Shown here piece by piece: positions 16,954-30,601 of a DNA stretch of 53,027 bases. The stretch lies in NCBI GenBank assembly GCA_012728975.1, contig JAAYDZ010000054.1, forward strand, positions 1-53,027, written 5' to 3'. How positions within the stretch are numbered: position 1 is the stretch's first letter; the number at the start of each line of letters is the position of its first letter. Source of the DNA: Bacteroidales bacterium (GTDB lineage Bacteria; Bacteroidota; Bacteroidia; Bacteroidales; UBA932). A model generated the notes under the pieces. That model was not told where the DNA came from and made no database searches. It saw nothing but the letters and a program-made list of their open reading frames with translations. Both the position numbers and the translations under genes were made by a program.

Positions 16954-17027
16954 GCCGACATAGCTCAGTTGGCCAGAGCAGCTGATTTGTAATCAGCAGG
17001 CCGTGGGTTCGAATCCCTCTGTCGGCT
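16954..17027 (+). tRNA. tRNA-Thr (anticodon TGT)
   Basis: The 74-nt cloverleaf has acceptor stem GCCGACA/TGTCGGC, D-arm GCTCAGTTGGCCAGAGC, anticodon stem-loop CTGATTTGTAATCAG with TGT, and T-arm GTGGGTTCGAATCCCTC. The CCA is not encoded. It is first of four tRNAs ahead of tuf. Confidence 0.97.
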
Positions 17028-17051
17028 CTTATTGAAAGATTGTAAAAGCAT

Positions 17052-17134
17052 GGGGAGATACCAAAGTGGCCAAATGGGGCAGACTGTAAATCTGCTGGCG
17101 TACGCCTTCGTAAGTTCGAATCTTGCTCTCCCCA
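17052..17134 (+). tRNA. tRNA-Tyr (anticodon GTA)
   Basis: The 83-nt class II tRNA has acceptor GGGGAGA/TCTCCCC, anticodon arm GCAGACTGTAAATCTGC with GTA, a long variable arm (about 17052+47 to +60) and T-loop GTTCGAATC. Discriminator is A; the CCA is not encoded. Confidence 0.97.
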
Positions 17135-17150
17135 CTTTTTTTGTAATTAA

Positions 17151-17223
17151 GCGGAAGTAGCTCAGTTGGCAGAGCATCAGCCTTCCAAGCTGAGGGTCGC
17201 GAGTTCGAACCTCGTCTTCCGCT
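17151..17223 (+). tRNA. tRNA-Gly (anticodon TCC)
   Basis: The 73-nt cloverleaf has acceptor GCGGAAG/CTTCCGC, anticodon arm CAGCCTTCCAAGCTG with TCC and T-loop GTTCGAAC. The CCA is not encoded. Confidence 0.97.
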
Positions 17224-17237
17224 CAAATTGAAATATC

Positions 17238-17309
17238 GCCAGTGTAGCTCAGGGGTAGAGCGCTTCCTTGGTAAGGAAGAGGTCGAGAGTTCAATTCTCT
17301 CCACCGGCT
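17238..17309 (+). tRNA. tRNA-Thr (anticodon GGT), with an acceptor-stem mismatch
   Basis: The 72-nt cloverleaf has anticodon arm CTTCCTTGGTAAGGAAG with GGT and T-arm GAGAGTTCAATTCTCTC. The acceptor strands GCCAGTG and CACCGGC pair except at the fourth position, where A faces C; a G would make a perfect stem. All other stems are intact. Confidence 0.93.
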
Positions 17310-17341
17310 CCAACAACTAATAACAATATAAAAACAAAATT

Positions 17342-18529
17342 ATGGCAAAAGAAAGTTTTAAAAGAGATAAACCGCATGTGAACATCGGTACTATCGGCCA
17401 CGTTGACCATGGCAAAACTACTTTGACAGCTGCTATCACCAAGGTATTGGCAAAGCAGGGTCTTTCTGAGGTTAAATCATTTGATCAAATTGACAATGCT
17501 CCTGAGGAGAAAGAGCGTGGTATTACCATTAATACTTCTCACGTAGAGTATGAAACTGCAAACCGCCACTACGCTCACGTAGACTGCCCCGGTCACGCTG
17601 ACTATGTTAAGAACATGGTTACCGGTGCTGCTCAGATGGACGGTGCAATTCTCGTTGTAGCTTCTACAGACGGTCCGATGCCCCAGACCCGCGAGCACAT
17701 TCTTCTCGCCCGTCAGGTGAACGTTCCCCGTATCGTTGTTTTCCTCAACAAGGTGGACATCGTTGACGATCCCGAAATGATTGAACTCGTTGAGATGGAG
17801 GTTCGTGAACTCCTCAGCTTCTACGAGTTTGACGGTGACAATGCTCCCGTTATTCGCGGTTCTGCTCTTGGCGCACTTAACGGCGATCCTGAGTGGGAGG
17901 CAAAAGTTGTTGAGCTTATGGAAGCAGTGGATAATTATATCCCTATTCCCAAGCGTGATAATGAAAAACCTTTCCTATTGCCTGTAGAGGATATCTTCTC
18001 TATCACCGGTCGTGGCACAGTTGCTACAGGTCGTATTGAGACAGGTGTTGTAAAAACAGGTGACGAGGTACATATTATCGGTCTTGGCGAAAAGCCCAGA
18101 AAGTCAGTTGTTACAGGTGTTGAGATGTTCCGCAAAATCCTCAACCAGGGTGAGGCAGGTGATAACGTAGGTCTTCTTCTCCGTGGTATCGATAAGAAAG
18201 AGATCAAGAGAGGTCAGGTTATTGCTCACCCCAACACCATTACTCCTCACAGAAAATTTGAGGCTGCAATTTACGTGTTGAAGAAAGACGAGGGCGGTCG
18301 CCACACTCCTTTCCATAACAAGTATCGTCCGCAGTTCTTCATCCGCACACTTGATATCACCGGTGAGATTGAACTCCCCGCAGGTGTTGAGATGGTAATG
18401 CCTGGTGACAACGTTAAGATTAATGTTGAGCTTATCTATCCTGTAGCTTTGAACGAAGGTCTCCGTTTTGCAATTCGCGAAGGTGGTCGTACAGTAGGTT
18501 CAGGTCAGGTTACTAAGATCATTAGCTAA
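17342..18529 (+). CDS. tuf: Elongation factor Tu
   Basis: The product is 395 aa, the usual length. EF-Tu delivers aminoacyl-tRNA to the ribosomal A site at the cost of GTP. All G-box motifs are in place: GHVDHGKTT (P-loop, residues 18-26), [13 protein letters not shown] (switch I with the conserved Thr), DCPGHADY, and NKVD. Domains 2 and 3 follow ([21 protein letters not shown]-like VEMVMPGDN). The ATG is at the [20 protein letters not shown] start typical of Bacteroidota. It follows four tRNAs within 33 bases and probably shares their promoter; a hairpin ends the unit before tRNA-Trp. The arrangement tRNAs-tuf-tRNA-Trp-secE-nusG is the ancestral bacterial one. Confidence 0.99.
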   Translation: MAKESFKRDKPHVNIGTIGHVDHGKTTLTAAITKVLAKQGLSEVKSFDQIDNAPEEKERGITINTSHVEYETANRHYAHVDCPGHADYVKNMVTGAAQMDGAILVVASTDGPMPQTREHILLARQVNVPRIVVFLNKVDIVDDPEMIELVEMEVRELLSFYEFDGDNAPVIRGSALGALNGDPEWEAKVVELMEAVDNYIPIPKRDNEKPFLLPVEDIFSITGRGTVATGRIETGVVKTGDEVHIIGLGEKPRKSVVTGVEMFRKILNQGEAGDNVGLLLRGIDKKEIKRGQVIAHPNTITPHRKFEAAIYVLKKDEGGRHTPFHNKYRPQFFIRTLDITGEIELPAGVEMVMPGDNVKINVELIYPVALNEGLRFAIREGGRTVGSGQVTKIIS

Positions 18530-18545
18530 TCAACTATACGAAAAG

Positions 18546-18580
18546 CAGGAGGGTGACATATATTCGAGCACCCTCTTGTT
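18546..18580 (+). terminator. Hairpin after tuf
   Basis: Arms gagggtg (18549-18555) and caccctc (18569-18575), extendable by three pairs with one G-U, enclose a 13-base loop and are followed by TTGTTTT. It lies 17 bases after the tuf stop and 6 bases before tRNA-Trp, so it may partly terminate tuf transcripts or serve in tRNA processing. Confidence 0.6.
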
Positions 18581-18585
18581 TTCAC

Positions 18586-18659
18586 AGGGGAATAGTTCAA
18601 GGGTAGAATAATGGTCTCCAAAACCATAGATGGGAGTTCGAATCTCTCTTCCCCTGCCA
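18586..18659 (+). tRNA. tRNA-Trp (anticodon CCA), CCA tail apparently encoded
   Basis: The body 18586-18656 has acceptor AGGGGAA/TTCCCCT, anticodon arm TGGTCTCCAAAACCA with CCA, T-arm GGGAGTTCGAATCTCTC and discriminator G. The next three bases are CCA, unlike the other complete tRNAs of this window, which lack it. It stands between tuf and secE as in many bacteria. Confidence 0.96.
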
Positions 18660-18724
18660 ATACCGATGGTTACGCGTCGGTATGTTATTAACCGGCAAAA
18701 CAAACGCTTCCAATTGTTTTTGCC
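18660..18724 (+). promoter_or_regulatory. Two hairpins in the tRNA-Trp to secE spacer
   Basis: The first is ataccga/tcggtat (18660-18666 with 18677-18683). The second is ggcaaaaca with tgtttttgcc (18694-18702 with 18715-18724, one bulged T). They may mark the 3' processing site of tRNA-Trp or a leader structure of secE-nusG. Function is inferred only from position. Confidence 0.4.
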
Positions 18725-18739
18725 AACAAAATAATAACA

Positions 18740-18928
18740 ATGAGCAAATTAGGAACTTACGTAAAAGAGTCTTACAAAGAACTTACAACAAAAGTTGCCT
18801 GGCCGGACTGGAGCAAGCTCCAACAGTCAGCTATTCTGGTTATGGTCTGTACGCTGATTCTGTCAGTTGTAATCTGGCTTATTGATTTCGTGATCAAAAC
18901 CATTATGACCGGTCTTTACCAATTGTAA
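18740..18928 (+). CDS. secE: Preprotein translocase subunit SecE
   Basis: The product is 62 aa, the short one-helix form typical outside the enterics. SecE clamps SecY in the inner-membrane SecYEG channel. The amphipathic cytoplasmic helix with the conserved KVAWPDWSKL motif (residues 18-27) is followed by a single membrane helix (AILVMVCTLILSVVIWLIDF). The ATG at 18740 gives MSKLGTYVKESYKEL. It lies 4 bases before nusG, the standard pairing, and was recognised by size, motif and context. Confidence 0.95.
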   Translation: MSKLGTYVKESYKELTTKVAWPDWSKLQQSAILVMVCTLILSVVIWLIDFVIKTIMTGLYQL

Positions 18929-18932
18929 TGTT

Positions 18933-19541
18933 ATGAGTGAAATCACCAAGAAGTGGTATGTTGTCCGCATAATTGGCAACAAAGAGAAAATCGCTAAAGA
19001 ATATATCGAAAAGGAGATGGGCAAGGGAATGCTTAAGCATATCACCGATGTCCTTGTTCCTACCGAAAAATATTTTGTGATTAAAAATGGTAAGCGCGTA
19101 AGCGCCGAACGCAATTTTTTCCCCGGTTATCTCTTTGTGGAAATTACATTCCCTTCCTTTAAGTCCGATGATCCAGATGATGTAAACGAACGCAAGAGGT
19201 TTGAGATGGAAATCCTGGGTATCGCCCAGGATGGGCTTCGCGAGCTACCCAATATTATCGGTTTCCTTACCGAAGGCAAGGAAAGGGTAATCAACCCTGT
19301 GCGTCAGTCAGAGATTGACCGCATATTGGGGCGCGTGGACGAGCTGAGTGATCAGGATGGAGAGATCCTGGTACCGTTTGTTGTAGGAGAAGCTGTAAAG
19401 ATTATTGATGGTCCTTTCAAAGATTTCAGCGGTAATGTTGAGGAGATTCTCGAAGAGAGAAGAAAACTCAAGGTTATGGTTAGAATCTTTGGTAGGAAAT
19501 CAGTTATTGAGTTGAATTTTGCTCAGGTAACAAAAGAATAA
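18933..19541 (+). CDS. nusG: Transcription termination/antitermination factor NusG
   Basis: The product is 202 aa. NusG binds RNA polymerase, limits pausing, and links it to Rho or the ribosome. The N-terminal NGN domain (KWYVVRIIGNKEKIAKEYIE, ERNFFPGYLFVE) contains an acidic insert around residues 73-90 (FKSDDPDDVNERKR) that is longer than in E. coli. The KOW domain is near the C-terminus (VGEAVKIIDGPFKDFSGNVEEI). It is the core copy rather than a capsule-locus UpxY paralogue, because it sits between secE and rplK. The start is the ATG 4 bases after secE. Confidence 0.97.
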   Translation: MSEITKKWYVVRIIGNKEKIAKEYIEKEMGKGMLKHITDVLVPTEKYFVIKNGKRVSAERNFFPGYLFVEITFPSFKSDDPDDVNERKRFEMEILGIAQDGLRELPNIIGFLTEGKERVINPVRQSEIDRILGRVDELSDQDGEILVPFVVGEAVKIIDGPFKDFSGNVEEILEERRKLKVMVRIFGRKSVIELNFAQVTKE

Positions 19542-19556
19542 TAAACAAAAGACATT

Positions 19557-20003
19557 ATGGCTAAAGAAATTGCCGGGTTTATTAAATTGCAGATCAAAGG
19601 CGGAGCTGCCAATCCTTCACCTCCGGTAGGACCGGCACTCGGTTCCAAGGGTGTGAATATTATGGACTTCTGCAAGCAGTTTAATGCCCGCACTCAAGAC
19701 AAAGCCGGCAAGGTATTACCAGTGGTAATTACCGTTTACAGTGACAAGTCTTTTACTTTCATAGTGAAGCAGCCACCTGTAGCAGTCCTCGTAAAAGAGG
19801 CTGCAAAAGTACAGGCCGGATCTGCAGAACCTAACAGGAAAAAGGTTGCCACTATTACCTGGAATCAGATACGCGAGATTGCCAGGGAAAAAATGCCGGA
19901 TCTTAATGCATTCACCGAGAAGTCAGCAATGAATATGGTAGCCGGTACTGCTCGCAGTATGGGTATCAATGTTGAAGGTGAATTTCCTGCCGATGTACAA
20001 TAA
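19557..20003 (+). CDS. rplK: 50S ribosomal protein L11
   Basis: The product is 148 aa. L11 forms the GTPase-associated centre with 23S rRNA helices 43-44 and L10/L12. The proline-rich N-terminal signature [21 protein letters not shown] is followed by [15 protein letters not shown], and the RNA-binding C-terminal domain ends in [19 protein letters not shown]. The ATG lies 15 bases after nusG. It is followed by rplA after 12 bases; the pair is usually one transcript repressed by free L1. Confidence 0.98.
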   Translation: MAKEIAGFIKLQIKGGAANPSPPVGPALGSKGVNIMDFCKQFNARTQDKAGKVLPVVITVYSDKSFTFIVKQPPVAVLVKEAAKVQAGSAEPNRKKVATITWNQIREIAREKMPDLNAFTEKSAMNMVAGTARSMGINVEGEFPADVQ

Positions 20004-20015
20004 AATCACCACGCT

Positions 20016-20717
20016 ATGAGTAAATTGACAAAAAATCAGAAGGCAGCAGTTGCCAAAGTTGACTCAAGCAGGCAGTACACACTCCTGGAGGCATGTACTC
20101 TGGTAAAGGAGACTTCCTATACCAAGTTCGATGCTTCAGTTGAGTTGGCTGTCCGTTTGGGGGTTGATCCTCGTAAGGCGAACCAGATGGTACGCGGCGT
20201 TGTGACTCTTCCTCATGGTACAGGTAAGGTAACTCGCGTATTGGTTCTGTGTACACCTGACAAAGAGGCTGAAGCTCAAGAGGCAGGTGCTGACTTTGTT
20301 GGTCTTGATGATTATATTGAAAAGATCAAAGGTGGTTGGACTGATGTTGATGTTATTATCTGTACTCCCTCTGTTATGGCAAAAGTTGGTGCTATCGGTC
20401 GTATCCTAGGTCCCCGCGGCTTGATGCCGAACCCTAAGTCCGGTACCGTTACAATGGATGTTGGCCAAGCAGTAAAGGAAGTGAAAGCAGGTAAGATTGA
20501 TTTCAAAGTTGATAAACAGGGTATTGTCCACGCAGCTATTGGCAAGGTGTCATTTGACACCCAAAAAATTGCAGAGAATGCCGTTGAAATGATCAACACC
20601 ATCATCAGACTTAAACCACAGGCTCTAAAAGGCACATATGTAAAGAGTATCTATCTCTCTTCCACTATGGGCCCTGGTATTAGTGTAGATAGCAAGACAA
20701 TTAGTGCTGTTGAATAA
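20016..20717 (+). CDS. rplA: 50S ribosomal protein L1
   Basis: The product is 233 aa. L1 builds the mobile L1 stalk at the E site and is the translational repressor of its own operon in many bacteria. Recognisable stretches are [20 protein letters not shown] (residues about 37-56), [13 protein letters not shown], the L1 signature [18 protein letters not shown] and [15 protein letters not shown]. The start is the ATG 12 bases after rpl[13 protein letters not shown]. It is tightly spaced to rplJ downstream (12 bases). Confidence 0.98.
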   Translation: MSKLTKNQKAAVAKVDSSRQYTLLEACTLVKETSYTKFDASVELAVRLGVDPRKANQMVRGVVTLPHGTGKVTRVLVLCTPDKEAEAQEAGADFVGLDDYIEKIKGGWTDVDVIICTPSVMAKVGAIGRILGPRGLMPNPKSGTVTMDVGQAVKEVKAGKIDFKVDKQGIVHAAIGKVSFDTQKIAENAVEMINTIIRLKPQALKGTYVKSIYLSSTMGPGISVDSKTISAVE

Positions 20718-20729
20718 AATTCGAATGTT

Positions 20730-21248
20730 ATGAGAAAAGAAGAAAAAGCTCAGATTATTGAAACCATAGCAGCACAGATAGCAGAGAATCCTAATTTCTA
20801 CCTTGCAGACATTTCAGGTCTCAATGCAGAAAACACATCAAATCTCCGCCGTGCTTGCTTTGAAAAAGAGGTTAAGCTCATCGTTGTGAAGAATACCCTC
20901 CTCCAGAGGGCGCTAGAAGGCCTGGACACTGAAGGACAAGGCATAAATAACGAAGAACTCATGACTCTGTATCCTACCCTAAAAGGCTCAACAGCTATCA
21001 TGTTTACTGATGTTCCCAGTGCTCCCGCTAAGATTATCAAGGAATTCGGAGCCAGACTTGGCAAACCTGAGCTTAAGAGCGCATATCTCCAAGAGTGTGC
21101 ATATGTTGGTGCAGACCACCTCGCTACTCTTATAAATATCAAGTCTCACGATGAACTTATCGGAGAGATTATCGGTCTTCTCCAGTCGCCTATCAGAAGG
21201 ATCATTTCCGCTCTGCAGGAGGCAAAGAAGGAAGTTACCGAAGAATAG
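20730..21248 (+). CDS. rplJ: 50S ribosomal protein L10
   Basis: The product is 172 aa. L10 anchors the L7/L12 dimers to the ribosome and, with them, represses its own mRNA in known systems. The start MRKEEKAQIIETIAAQI, the motif ADISGLNAENTSNLRRACFE, the core VVKNTLLQRAL, and the C-terminal helix binding L12 (IRRIISALQEAKKEV) are typical. It begins 12 bases after rplA and is 40 bases from rplL. Confidence 0.97.
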   Translation: MRKEEKAQIIETIAAQIAENPNFYLADISGLNAENTSNLRRACFEKEVKLIVVKNTLLQRALEGLDTEGQGINNEELMTLYPTLKGSTAIMFTDVPSAPAKIIKEFGARLGKPELKSAYLQECAYVGADHLATLINIKSHDELIGEIIGLLQSPIRRIISALQEAKKEVTEE

Positions 21249-21288
21249 TTAAATAGTAATAATAAATAATTAAAATCAATAAACAATC

Positions 21289-21666
21289 ATGGCAGACATC
21301 AAAGCTCTTGCGGAAGAACTGGTTAATCTTTCCGTAAAAGAGGTTCAAGAACTTGCAAATATTCTTAAAGAAGAGTACGGAATCGAGCCCGCAGCTGCTG
21401 CAGTCGTAGTGGCAGCAGGCGAAGGCGGTGCCGGCGCAGCAGAAGCTGAGCAGACTGAATTTGACGTAATCCTTATATCAGCCGGTCAGGCAAAACTCCA
21501 GATGGTGAAAGCTGTCAAGGAGATTACCGGTCTCGGACTGAAAGAATCTAAAGATCTCGTAGATCAGGCACCTAACGCCAAGATCAGGGAGAAAGTGTCA
21601 AAGGCAGAAGCTGAGCAGGTAAAAGCTGCTCTTGAAGAGGCAGGCGGAGAAGTTGAAGTTAAATAA
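21289..21666 (+). CDS. rplL: 50S ribosomal protein L7/L12
   Basis: The product is 125 aa. L7/L12 recruits translational GTPases. It has an N-terminal dimerisation part ([20 protein letters not shown]), the flexible Ala/Gly-rich hinge ([19 protein letters not shown], residues about 36-55) and the conserved C-terminal domain ([22 protein letters not shown]-like [19 protein letters not shown]). The ATG follows a 40-base A/T-rich spacer after rplJ. An intrinsic-terminator-like hairpin follows at 21703, so it should be more abundant than RpoB. Confidence 0.98.
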   Translation: MADIKALAEELVNLSVKEVQELANILKEEYGIEPAAAAVVVAAGEGGAGAAEAEQTEFDVILISAGQAKLQMVKAVKEITGLGLKESKDLVDQAPNAKIREKVSKAEAEQVKAALEEAGGEVEVK

Positions 21667-21702
21667 GACACTCCCCTCCCGATATAGGGACTAAGTAATC
21701 CG

Positions 21703-21740
21703 GGTTTAGAGCCAATGAGGGCTCTAAACCTTTTGTCGTT
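21703..21740 (+). terminator. Terminator or attenuator between rplL and rpoB
   Basis: A perfect 11-bp stem ggtttagagcc / ggctctaaacc (21703-21713 and 21720-21730) with a 6-base loop is followed by TTTTGTCGTTTTTTT. It lies 36 bases after rplL and 41 bases before rpoB. Since rpoBC has no obvious promoter of its own here, partial read-through, as known for E. coli, is likely. Confidence 0.85.
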
Positions 21741-21771
21741 TTTTTAAGATTTTTTCACCAACCTTTAAATA

Positions 21772-24700
21772 ATGTCGCAAACATCTAATAATCAGCGTAT
21801 TTCATTCGCAACTTCTAAGACCCTTCTTGATTATCCCGATTTTCTAGAGGTCCAGTTGAAATCTTTCCGCGATTTCTTTCAGCTGGACACTACCGCAGAT
21901 AGTCGGCGTGATGAGGGTCTTTTTAAAGTATTTCAGGAGATATTCCCGATTGAAGATACACGCAACAATTTCACTCTGGAGTTTATAGACTATTTTGTAG
22001 ATCCTTCACGTTACTCCATCGAAGAGTGTCTCGAAATGGGTTTGACATACAAGGTTCCTTTGAAAGCCAAACTCAAACTATCCTGCAATGACAAGGAGCA
22101 TGAGGATTTTGAGACCGTCATTCAGGATGTCTATCTTGGTGATATCCCCTACATGACACCTCGAGGTACATTTGTAATTAACGGTTCCGAAAGAATTGTG
22201 GTTTCCCAATTACATCGTTCACCAGGTGTATTCTTTGGACAGAGCCTCCACGCCAATGGAACCAAACTATATTCTGCCCGTATTATTCCCTTCAAGGGAT
22301 CCTGGATCGAGTTTGCAACAGACATCAATAATGTGATGTATGCATACATCGACCGTAAAAAGAAATTGCCCGTAACCACCCTTCTCAGGGCAATCGGTTA
22401 TGAGAGCGACAAGGATATTCTGGATATATTCGGCCTCGCAAACGAAATCGAGGTCACCAAAGAAAACCTTGAGAAGCATATCGGCTCCAAACTCGCGGCA
22501 AGAGTCCTCAAGACCTGGAATGAAGACTTCGTGGATGAAGATACAGGTGAGGTTGTATATATAGAGCGCAACAAGACTATCGTTGACCGTGAAGTAATCC
22601 TCGAAGAGTCACATATCGAGGATATTTTGGAGTCCGGCGCAAGCACCATCCTCATTCACGCTGATAGTGAGGAAGCGGAAGAATTCGCTATAATCCACAA
22701 TACGCTCCAAAAGGACCAATGCAACAACCAAGTTGAAGCAATATATTATACATACAGGCAGTTGCGTAATTCAGAACCGCCTGATGAGTCAACCGCACGC
22801 GACGTGATCGACAAACTCTTCTTCTCTGACAAGAGATATGATCTTGGCGAAGTGGGCCGTTACAGACTCAACCGAAAACTCAATCTAGATACATCGGCTG
22901 ATGTACGAGTTCTGACTAAGAAGGATATTATCGAGATTATAAGGTATCTCGTCCTACTTATCAATTCAAAAGCGACAGTGGATGATATTGACCACCTTAG
23001 CAACAGACGCATCAGGACTGTAGGTGAGCAGCTTGCCAACCAGTTCAGTGTAGGTCTTTCACGTATGGCGCGTACCATTCGTGAAAGAATGAATGTAAGG
23101 GACAACGAGGTTTTCACTCCGATGGAACTCATCAATGCGAAGACACTCTCGTCAGTCATAAGTACATTCTTTGGTACAAGCCAGCTATCACAGTTCATGG
23201 ACCAAACCAACCCCCTTGCGGAGATGACACACAAGCGTCGTCTTTCGGCATTGGGCCCCGGTGGTCTTTCAAGAGATCGTGCTGGTTTTGAAGTTCGAGA
23301 TGTACACTATACACATTATGGACGTCTTTGTCCTATTGAGACTCCTGAGGGACCGAATATCGGTTTGATTTCATCTCTATGCGTCTATGCTAAGATCAAT
23401 GATCTTGGATTTATTGAGACTCCTTACCGTAAGGTAAATAATGGAGTTGTGGATATGAGTGATGATGGATTTGTTTATATGAGTGCAGAGGAAGAGGAGT
23501 ACAAGATGGTAGCGCAGGCAAATGTGACTCTTTCCGATGAAGGTGTTATTCTCGATGAACGCATCAAATGTCGCAAGGAGGCTGATTATCCGGTGGTGAC
23601 CAAAGACCAGGTGCATCTTATGGACGTAGCTCCCAACCAAATAGCGTCTATAGCAGCTTCATTGATTCCTTTCCTGGAGCATGATGACGCCAACCGTGCT
23701 CTTATGGGATCCAATATGATGAGACAGGCAGTTCCTATCATCAAGCCGGAGGCTCCTATTGTAGGTACAGGGCTTGAGGCTGCTGTAGTGAGGGACTCTA
23801 GAACTCAAATTGTCTCAGAAGGGATAGGAGAGGTGGTATATGTGGATGCACGCGAGATCCATATAAGATACGAGCAGTCGGAGGCTGAGAAGTTTGTAAG
23901 TTTTGGTCCCGATGTGACAGTATATAAACTTCCTCAATACCGCAAAACCAACCAAAGCACCTCTATCCACCTCACCCCTGTTGTAAGGAAGGGTGACAAG
24001 GTTGTTGAAGGACAGATTCTCACCGAGGGTTACGCTACTCAGAATGGGGAGCTCGCTCTTGGACGCAACCTCAAAGTGGCTTTCATGCCCTGGAAGGGTT
24101 ACAACTTTGAGGATGCTATCGTGATTTCCGAGAAGATTATCAGGGATGATATTTTTACATCCATCCACGTGGACGAGTATCTGATGGAGGTGCGCGAGAC
24201 CAAGCGCGGTCCTGAGGAGCTTACAGCTGATATCCCCAATGTCAGTGAAGAGGCCACCAAAGAGCTGGATGAGAATGGTATTATCCGTATTGGTGCCAGT
24301 GTTGAACCGGGCGATATTCTCATAGGTAAAATTACTCCCAAGGGTGAAAGTGACCCTTCACCTGAAGAGAAGCTTTTAAGGGCCATTTTCGGTGATAAGG
24401 CGGGTGATGTGAAGGATGCATCTCTCAAGGCCTCACCCTCACTTTCCGGTACAATTATAGATAAACGACTCTATGAGCGTGTTACCAAGGATAATTCCCG
24501 TCAGGGTAAACAGGCACTCAAGGATAGAATTCAGAAGGCTAAAGATAGCTTCGAGAAGCGCGGTGCAGATCTCAAAAAGATATTCATAGAGAAACTTTGG
24601 ACTCTCGTTTCCGACAAAAAGTGTTTGGGTTTAAACGATCTCTATGGAACAAGTATAATAGGTAAAGGTGAGAAATTTAACCGTACCGCACTTGACATAA

Positions 24701-25590
24701 TCGATTACAGCAATATAAATCCTGTGAAGTGGACTTCCGATAAGAAGACCAACGAGCAGATCAAGAAGCTCATCAATAACTATCTCCTTGCTTCCAAGGA
24801 GCTGGATGCCGAATTCAAGCGTGTGGACTACAATCTCACTATCGGTGACGAGCTACCTACCGGTATCATGAAGATTGCAAAGGTATATGTTGCCAAGAAG
24901 AGGAAAATCAAAGTGGGAGATAAGATGGCAGGCCGCCACGGTAACAAAGGTATAGTTGCCAAAGTGGTTCGCGAAGAGGATATGCCTTTCCTTGAGGATG
25001 GTACTACCGTAGACATTGTGCTTAACCCTCTCGGTGTGCCTTCCCGTATGAACCTTGGTCAGATTTATGAGACTGTACTAGGCTGGGCCGGAAAGGAGCT
25101 TGGACTAAGGTTCAGCACACCTATTTTTGATGGTGCAACTCTTGAAGATATAACTAAATATACTGACAAGGCTGGTCTTCCCAGATATGGAAGGACCTAC
25201 CTCCGCGATGGAGGTACCGGTGAACTGTTTGACCAGCCGGCTACGGTGGGTGTAATCTATATGATTAAACTCGGCCATATGGTTGACGATAAGATGCATG
25301 CCCGTTCCATCGGTCCTTACTCTCTCATTACACAGCAACCCCTTGGAGGTAAAGCACAGTTTGGTGGACAAAGATTCGGAGAGATGGAGGTTTGGGCACT
25401 TGAGGCATTTGGTGCTGCGAATATCCTGCAGGAGATTCTGACAATCAAGTCAGATGATGTCAATGGACGTTCCAAGGCATACGAGGCCATAGTCAAAGGC
25501 GATCCTATGCCCATCCCCGGCATTCCTGAGTCTCTCAACGTGCTCCTACATGAGCTTCGTGGCTTAGGTCTTAATGTAATGTTAGATTAA
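21772..25590 (+). CDS. rpoB: DNA-directed RNA polymerase subunit beta
   Basis: The product is 1272 aa, the usual length in Bacteroidota. It forms, with beta', the catalytic cleft of RNA polymerase. The N-terminal lobe, rifampicin-binding region ([19 protein letters not shown], then [19 protein letters not shown], residues about 465-505), the switch and hinge motif [16 protein letters not shown], the catalytic lysine motif [14 protein letters not shown] and the C-terminal clamp ([19 protein letters not shown]) are all present. The rifampicin region shows the usual susceptible-type residues (for example D-Q-T-N, H-K-R-R-L-S). The start ATG 21772 gives [14 protein letters not shown]. rpoC follows after 30 bases. 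Confidence 0.99.
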   Translation: MSQTSNNQRISFATSKTLLDYPDFLEVQLKSFRDFFQLDTTADSRRDEGLFKVFQEIFPIEDTRNNFTLEFIDYFVDPSRYSIEECLEMGLTYKVPLKAKLKLSCNDKEHEDFETVIQDVYLGDIPYMTPRGTFVINGSERIVVSQLHRSPGVFFGQSLHANGTKLYSARIIPFKGSWIEFATDINNVMYAYIDRKKKLPVTTLLRAIGYESDKDILDIFGLANEIEVTKENLEKHIGSKLAARVLKTWNEDFVDEDTGEVVYIERNKTIVDREVILEESHIEDILESGASTILIHADSEEAEEFAIIHNTLQKDQCNNQVEAIYYTYRQLRNSEPPDESTARDVIDKLFFSDKRYDLGEVGRYRLNRKLNLDTSADVRVLTKKDIIEIIRYLVLLINSKATVDDIDHLSNRRIRTVGEQLANQFSVGLSRMARTIRERMNVRDNEVFTPMELINAKTLSSVISTFFGTSQLSQFMDQTNPLAEMTHKRRLSALGPGGLSRDRAGFEVRDVHYTHYGRLCPIETPEGPNIGLISSLCVYAKINDLGFIETPYRKVNNGVVDMSDDGFVYMSAEEEEYKMVAQANVTLSDEGVILDERIKCRKEADYPVVTKDQVHLMDVAPNQIASIAASLIPFLEHDDANRALMGSNMMRQAVPIIKPEAPIVGTGLEAAVVRDSRTQIVSEGIGEVVYVDAREIHIRYEQSEAEKFVSFGPDVTVYKLPQYRKTNQSTSIHLTPVVRKGDKVVEGQILTEGYATQNGELALGRNLKVAFMPWKGYNFEDAIVISEKIIRDDIFTSIHVDEYLMEVRETKRGPEELTADIPNVSEEATKELDENGIIRIGASVEPGDILIGKITPKGESDPSPEEKLLRAIFGDKAGDVKDASLKASPSLSGTIIDKRLYERVTKDNSRQGKQALKDRIQKAKDSFEKRGADLKKIFIEKLWTLVSDKKCLGLNDLYGTSIIGKGEKFNRTALDIIDYSNINPVKWTSDKKTNEQIKKLINNYLLASKELDAEFKRVDYNLTIGDELPTGIMKIAKVYVAKKRKIKVGDKMAGRHGNKGIVAKVVREEDMPFLEDGTTVDIVLNPLGVPSRMNLGQIYETVLGWAGKELGLRFSTPIFDGATLEDITKYTDKAGLPRYGRTYLRDGGTGELFDQPATVGVIYMIKLGHMVDDKMHARSIGPYSLITQQPLGGKAQFGGQRFGEMEVWALEAFGAANILQEILTIKSDDVNGRSKAYEAIVKGDPMPIPGIPESLNVLLHELRGLGLNVMLD

Positions 25591-25620
25591 TTCACCGTTT
25601 GATAGAAAAAATATATAACT

Positions 25621-29913
<4,293 letters not shown>

Positions 29914-29914
29914 A

Positions 29915-29956
29915 CAAAACTAAAATGGCAGCCATTTGGCTGCCATTTTAGTTTTG
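29915..29956. terminator. Bidirectional terminator between rpoC and tdk
   Basis: A perfect 19-bp stem (29915-29933 with 29938-29956; core taaaatggcagcc/ggctgccatttta) with an ATTT loop begins one base after the rpoC stop. Its distal arm ends in TTTTAGTTTTG. It separates rpoC from the convergent tdk gene. Confidence 0.9.
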
Positions 29957-29985
29957 GGTGCAAGTTGCGGGTTACGTGGTGCGGG

Positions 29986-30558
29986 TTATTTTTCCGTTTT
30001 TTTTAGTTTGTTGAAGCAGTGACGACAGATGGGCTCGTAAATATCTTGTTCGCCAAGTTCTACAAGTTTGTCACTGGCAGAAAGACGGTGTGAATGATTT
30101 GCAATATCGCCGCATCTGACACAAATTGCATGTACTTTTGTTACATATTCGGCTACTGCCATAAGTGCCGGCATAGGACCAAACGGATTGCCAAGGTAGT
30201 CCATATCCAGTCCTGCTATGATCACCCTGATGCCTTGAGAGGCTAGTTGCTGGACTACATCCACGATGCCCGGGTCAAAAAACTGTGCTTCATCAATGCC
30301 TACCACATCGACATTGCCTGTAAGTAGCAGTATGTTGTTGGATGAATCAACAGGAGTTGACAGTATGGTATTAGAGTCATGGGACACCACTTCTGCTTCA
30401 GAATATCTGACATCTATTTTAGGCTTGAATATTTCAACATTCTGATTGGCGAATTTTGCTCTTTTTAACCGGCGTATCAATTCCTCGGTTTTTCCCGAAA
30501 ACATCGAGCCACAGATGACCTCAATACAACCCGGATTTTTTGCACTTTCTATAAACAT
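29986..30558 (-). CDS. tdk: Thymidine kinase (type II)
   Basis: The product is 190 aa and phosphorylates thymidine with ATP for salvage. The P-loop [15 protein letters not shown] (from residue 17), the Walker B-like DEAQFF, the lasso and substrate region [15 protein letters not shown], and the zinc site (CVRCG ... CRHCF) mark the tetrameric type II family. The ATG at 30558 is the only sensible start ([19 protein letters not shown]). It converges on rpoC and diverges from rsmI with 43 bases between the start codons. Confidence 0.96.
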   Translation of the reverse strand: MFIESAKNPGCIEVICGSMFSGKTEELIRRLKRAKFANQNVEIFKPKIDVRYSEAEVVSHDSNTILSTPVDSSNNILLLTGNVDVVGIDEAQFFDPGIVDVVQQLASQGIRVIIAGLDMDYLGNPFGPMPALMAVAEYVTKVHAICVRCGDIANHSHRLSASDKLVELGEQDIYEPICRHCFNKLKKTEK

Positions 30559-30572
30559 TTTTCTTATTTTTG
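30539..30572 (+). promoter_or_regulatory. Promoter for rsmI (TTTG-N22-TATTTTTG)
   Basis: TTTG at 30539-30542 and TATTTTTG at 30565-30572 are spaced 22 bases and predict a start about 24 bases before the rsmI ATG. The -33 element lies inside the 5' end of the divergent tdk gene. Confidence 0.6.
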
Positions 30573-30601
30573 CATGGAACTCCAGACAAAGGTAATCAAA
30601 A

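Noticed and set aside
17029-17316. Minus-strand reading frame of 95 codons (with RRGSNSRPSAWKADALPTEL) and a similar one at 16965-17177
   Set aside because: They run antisense through four tRNA genes. Such translated tRNA complements are a well-known source of false protein entries.
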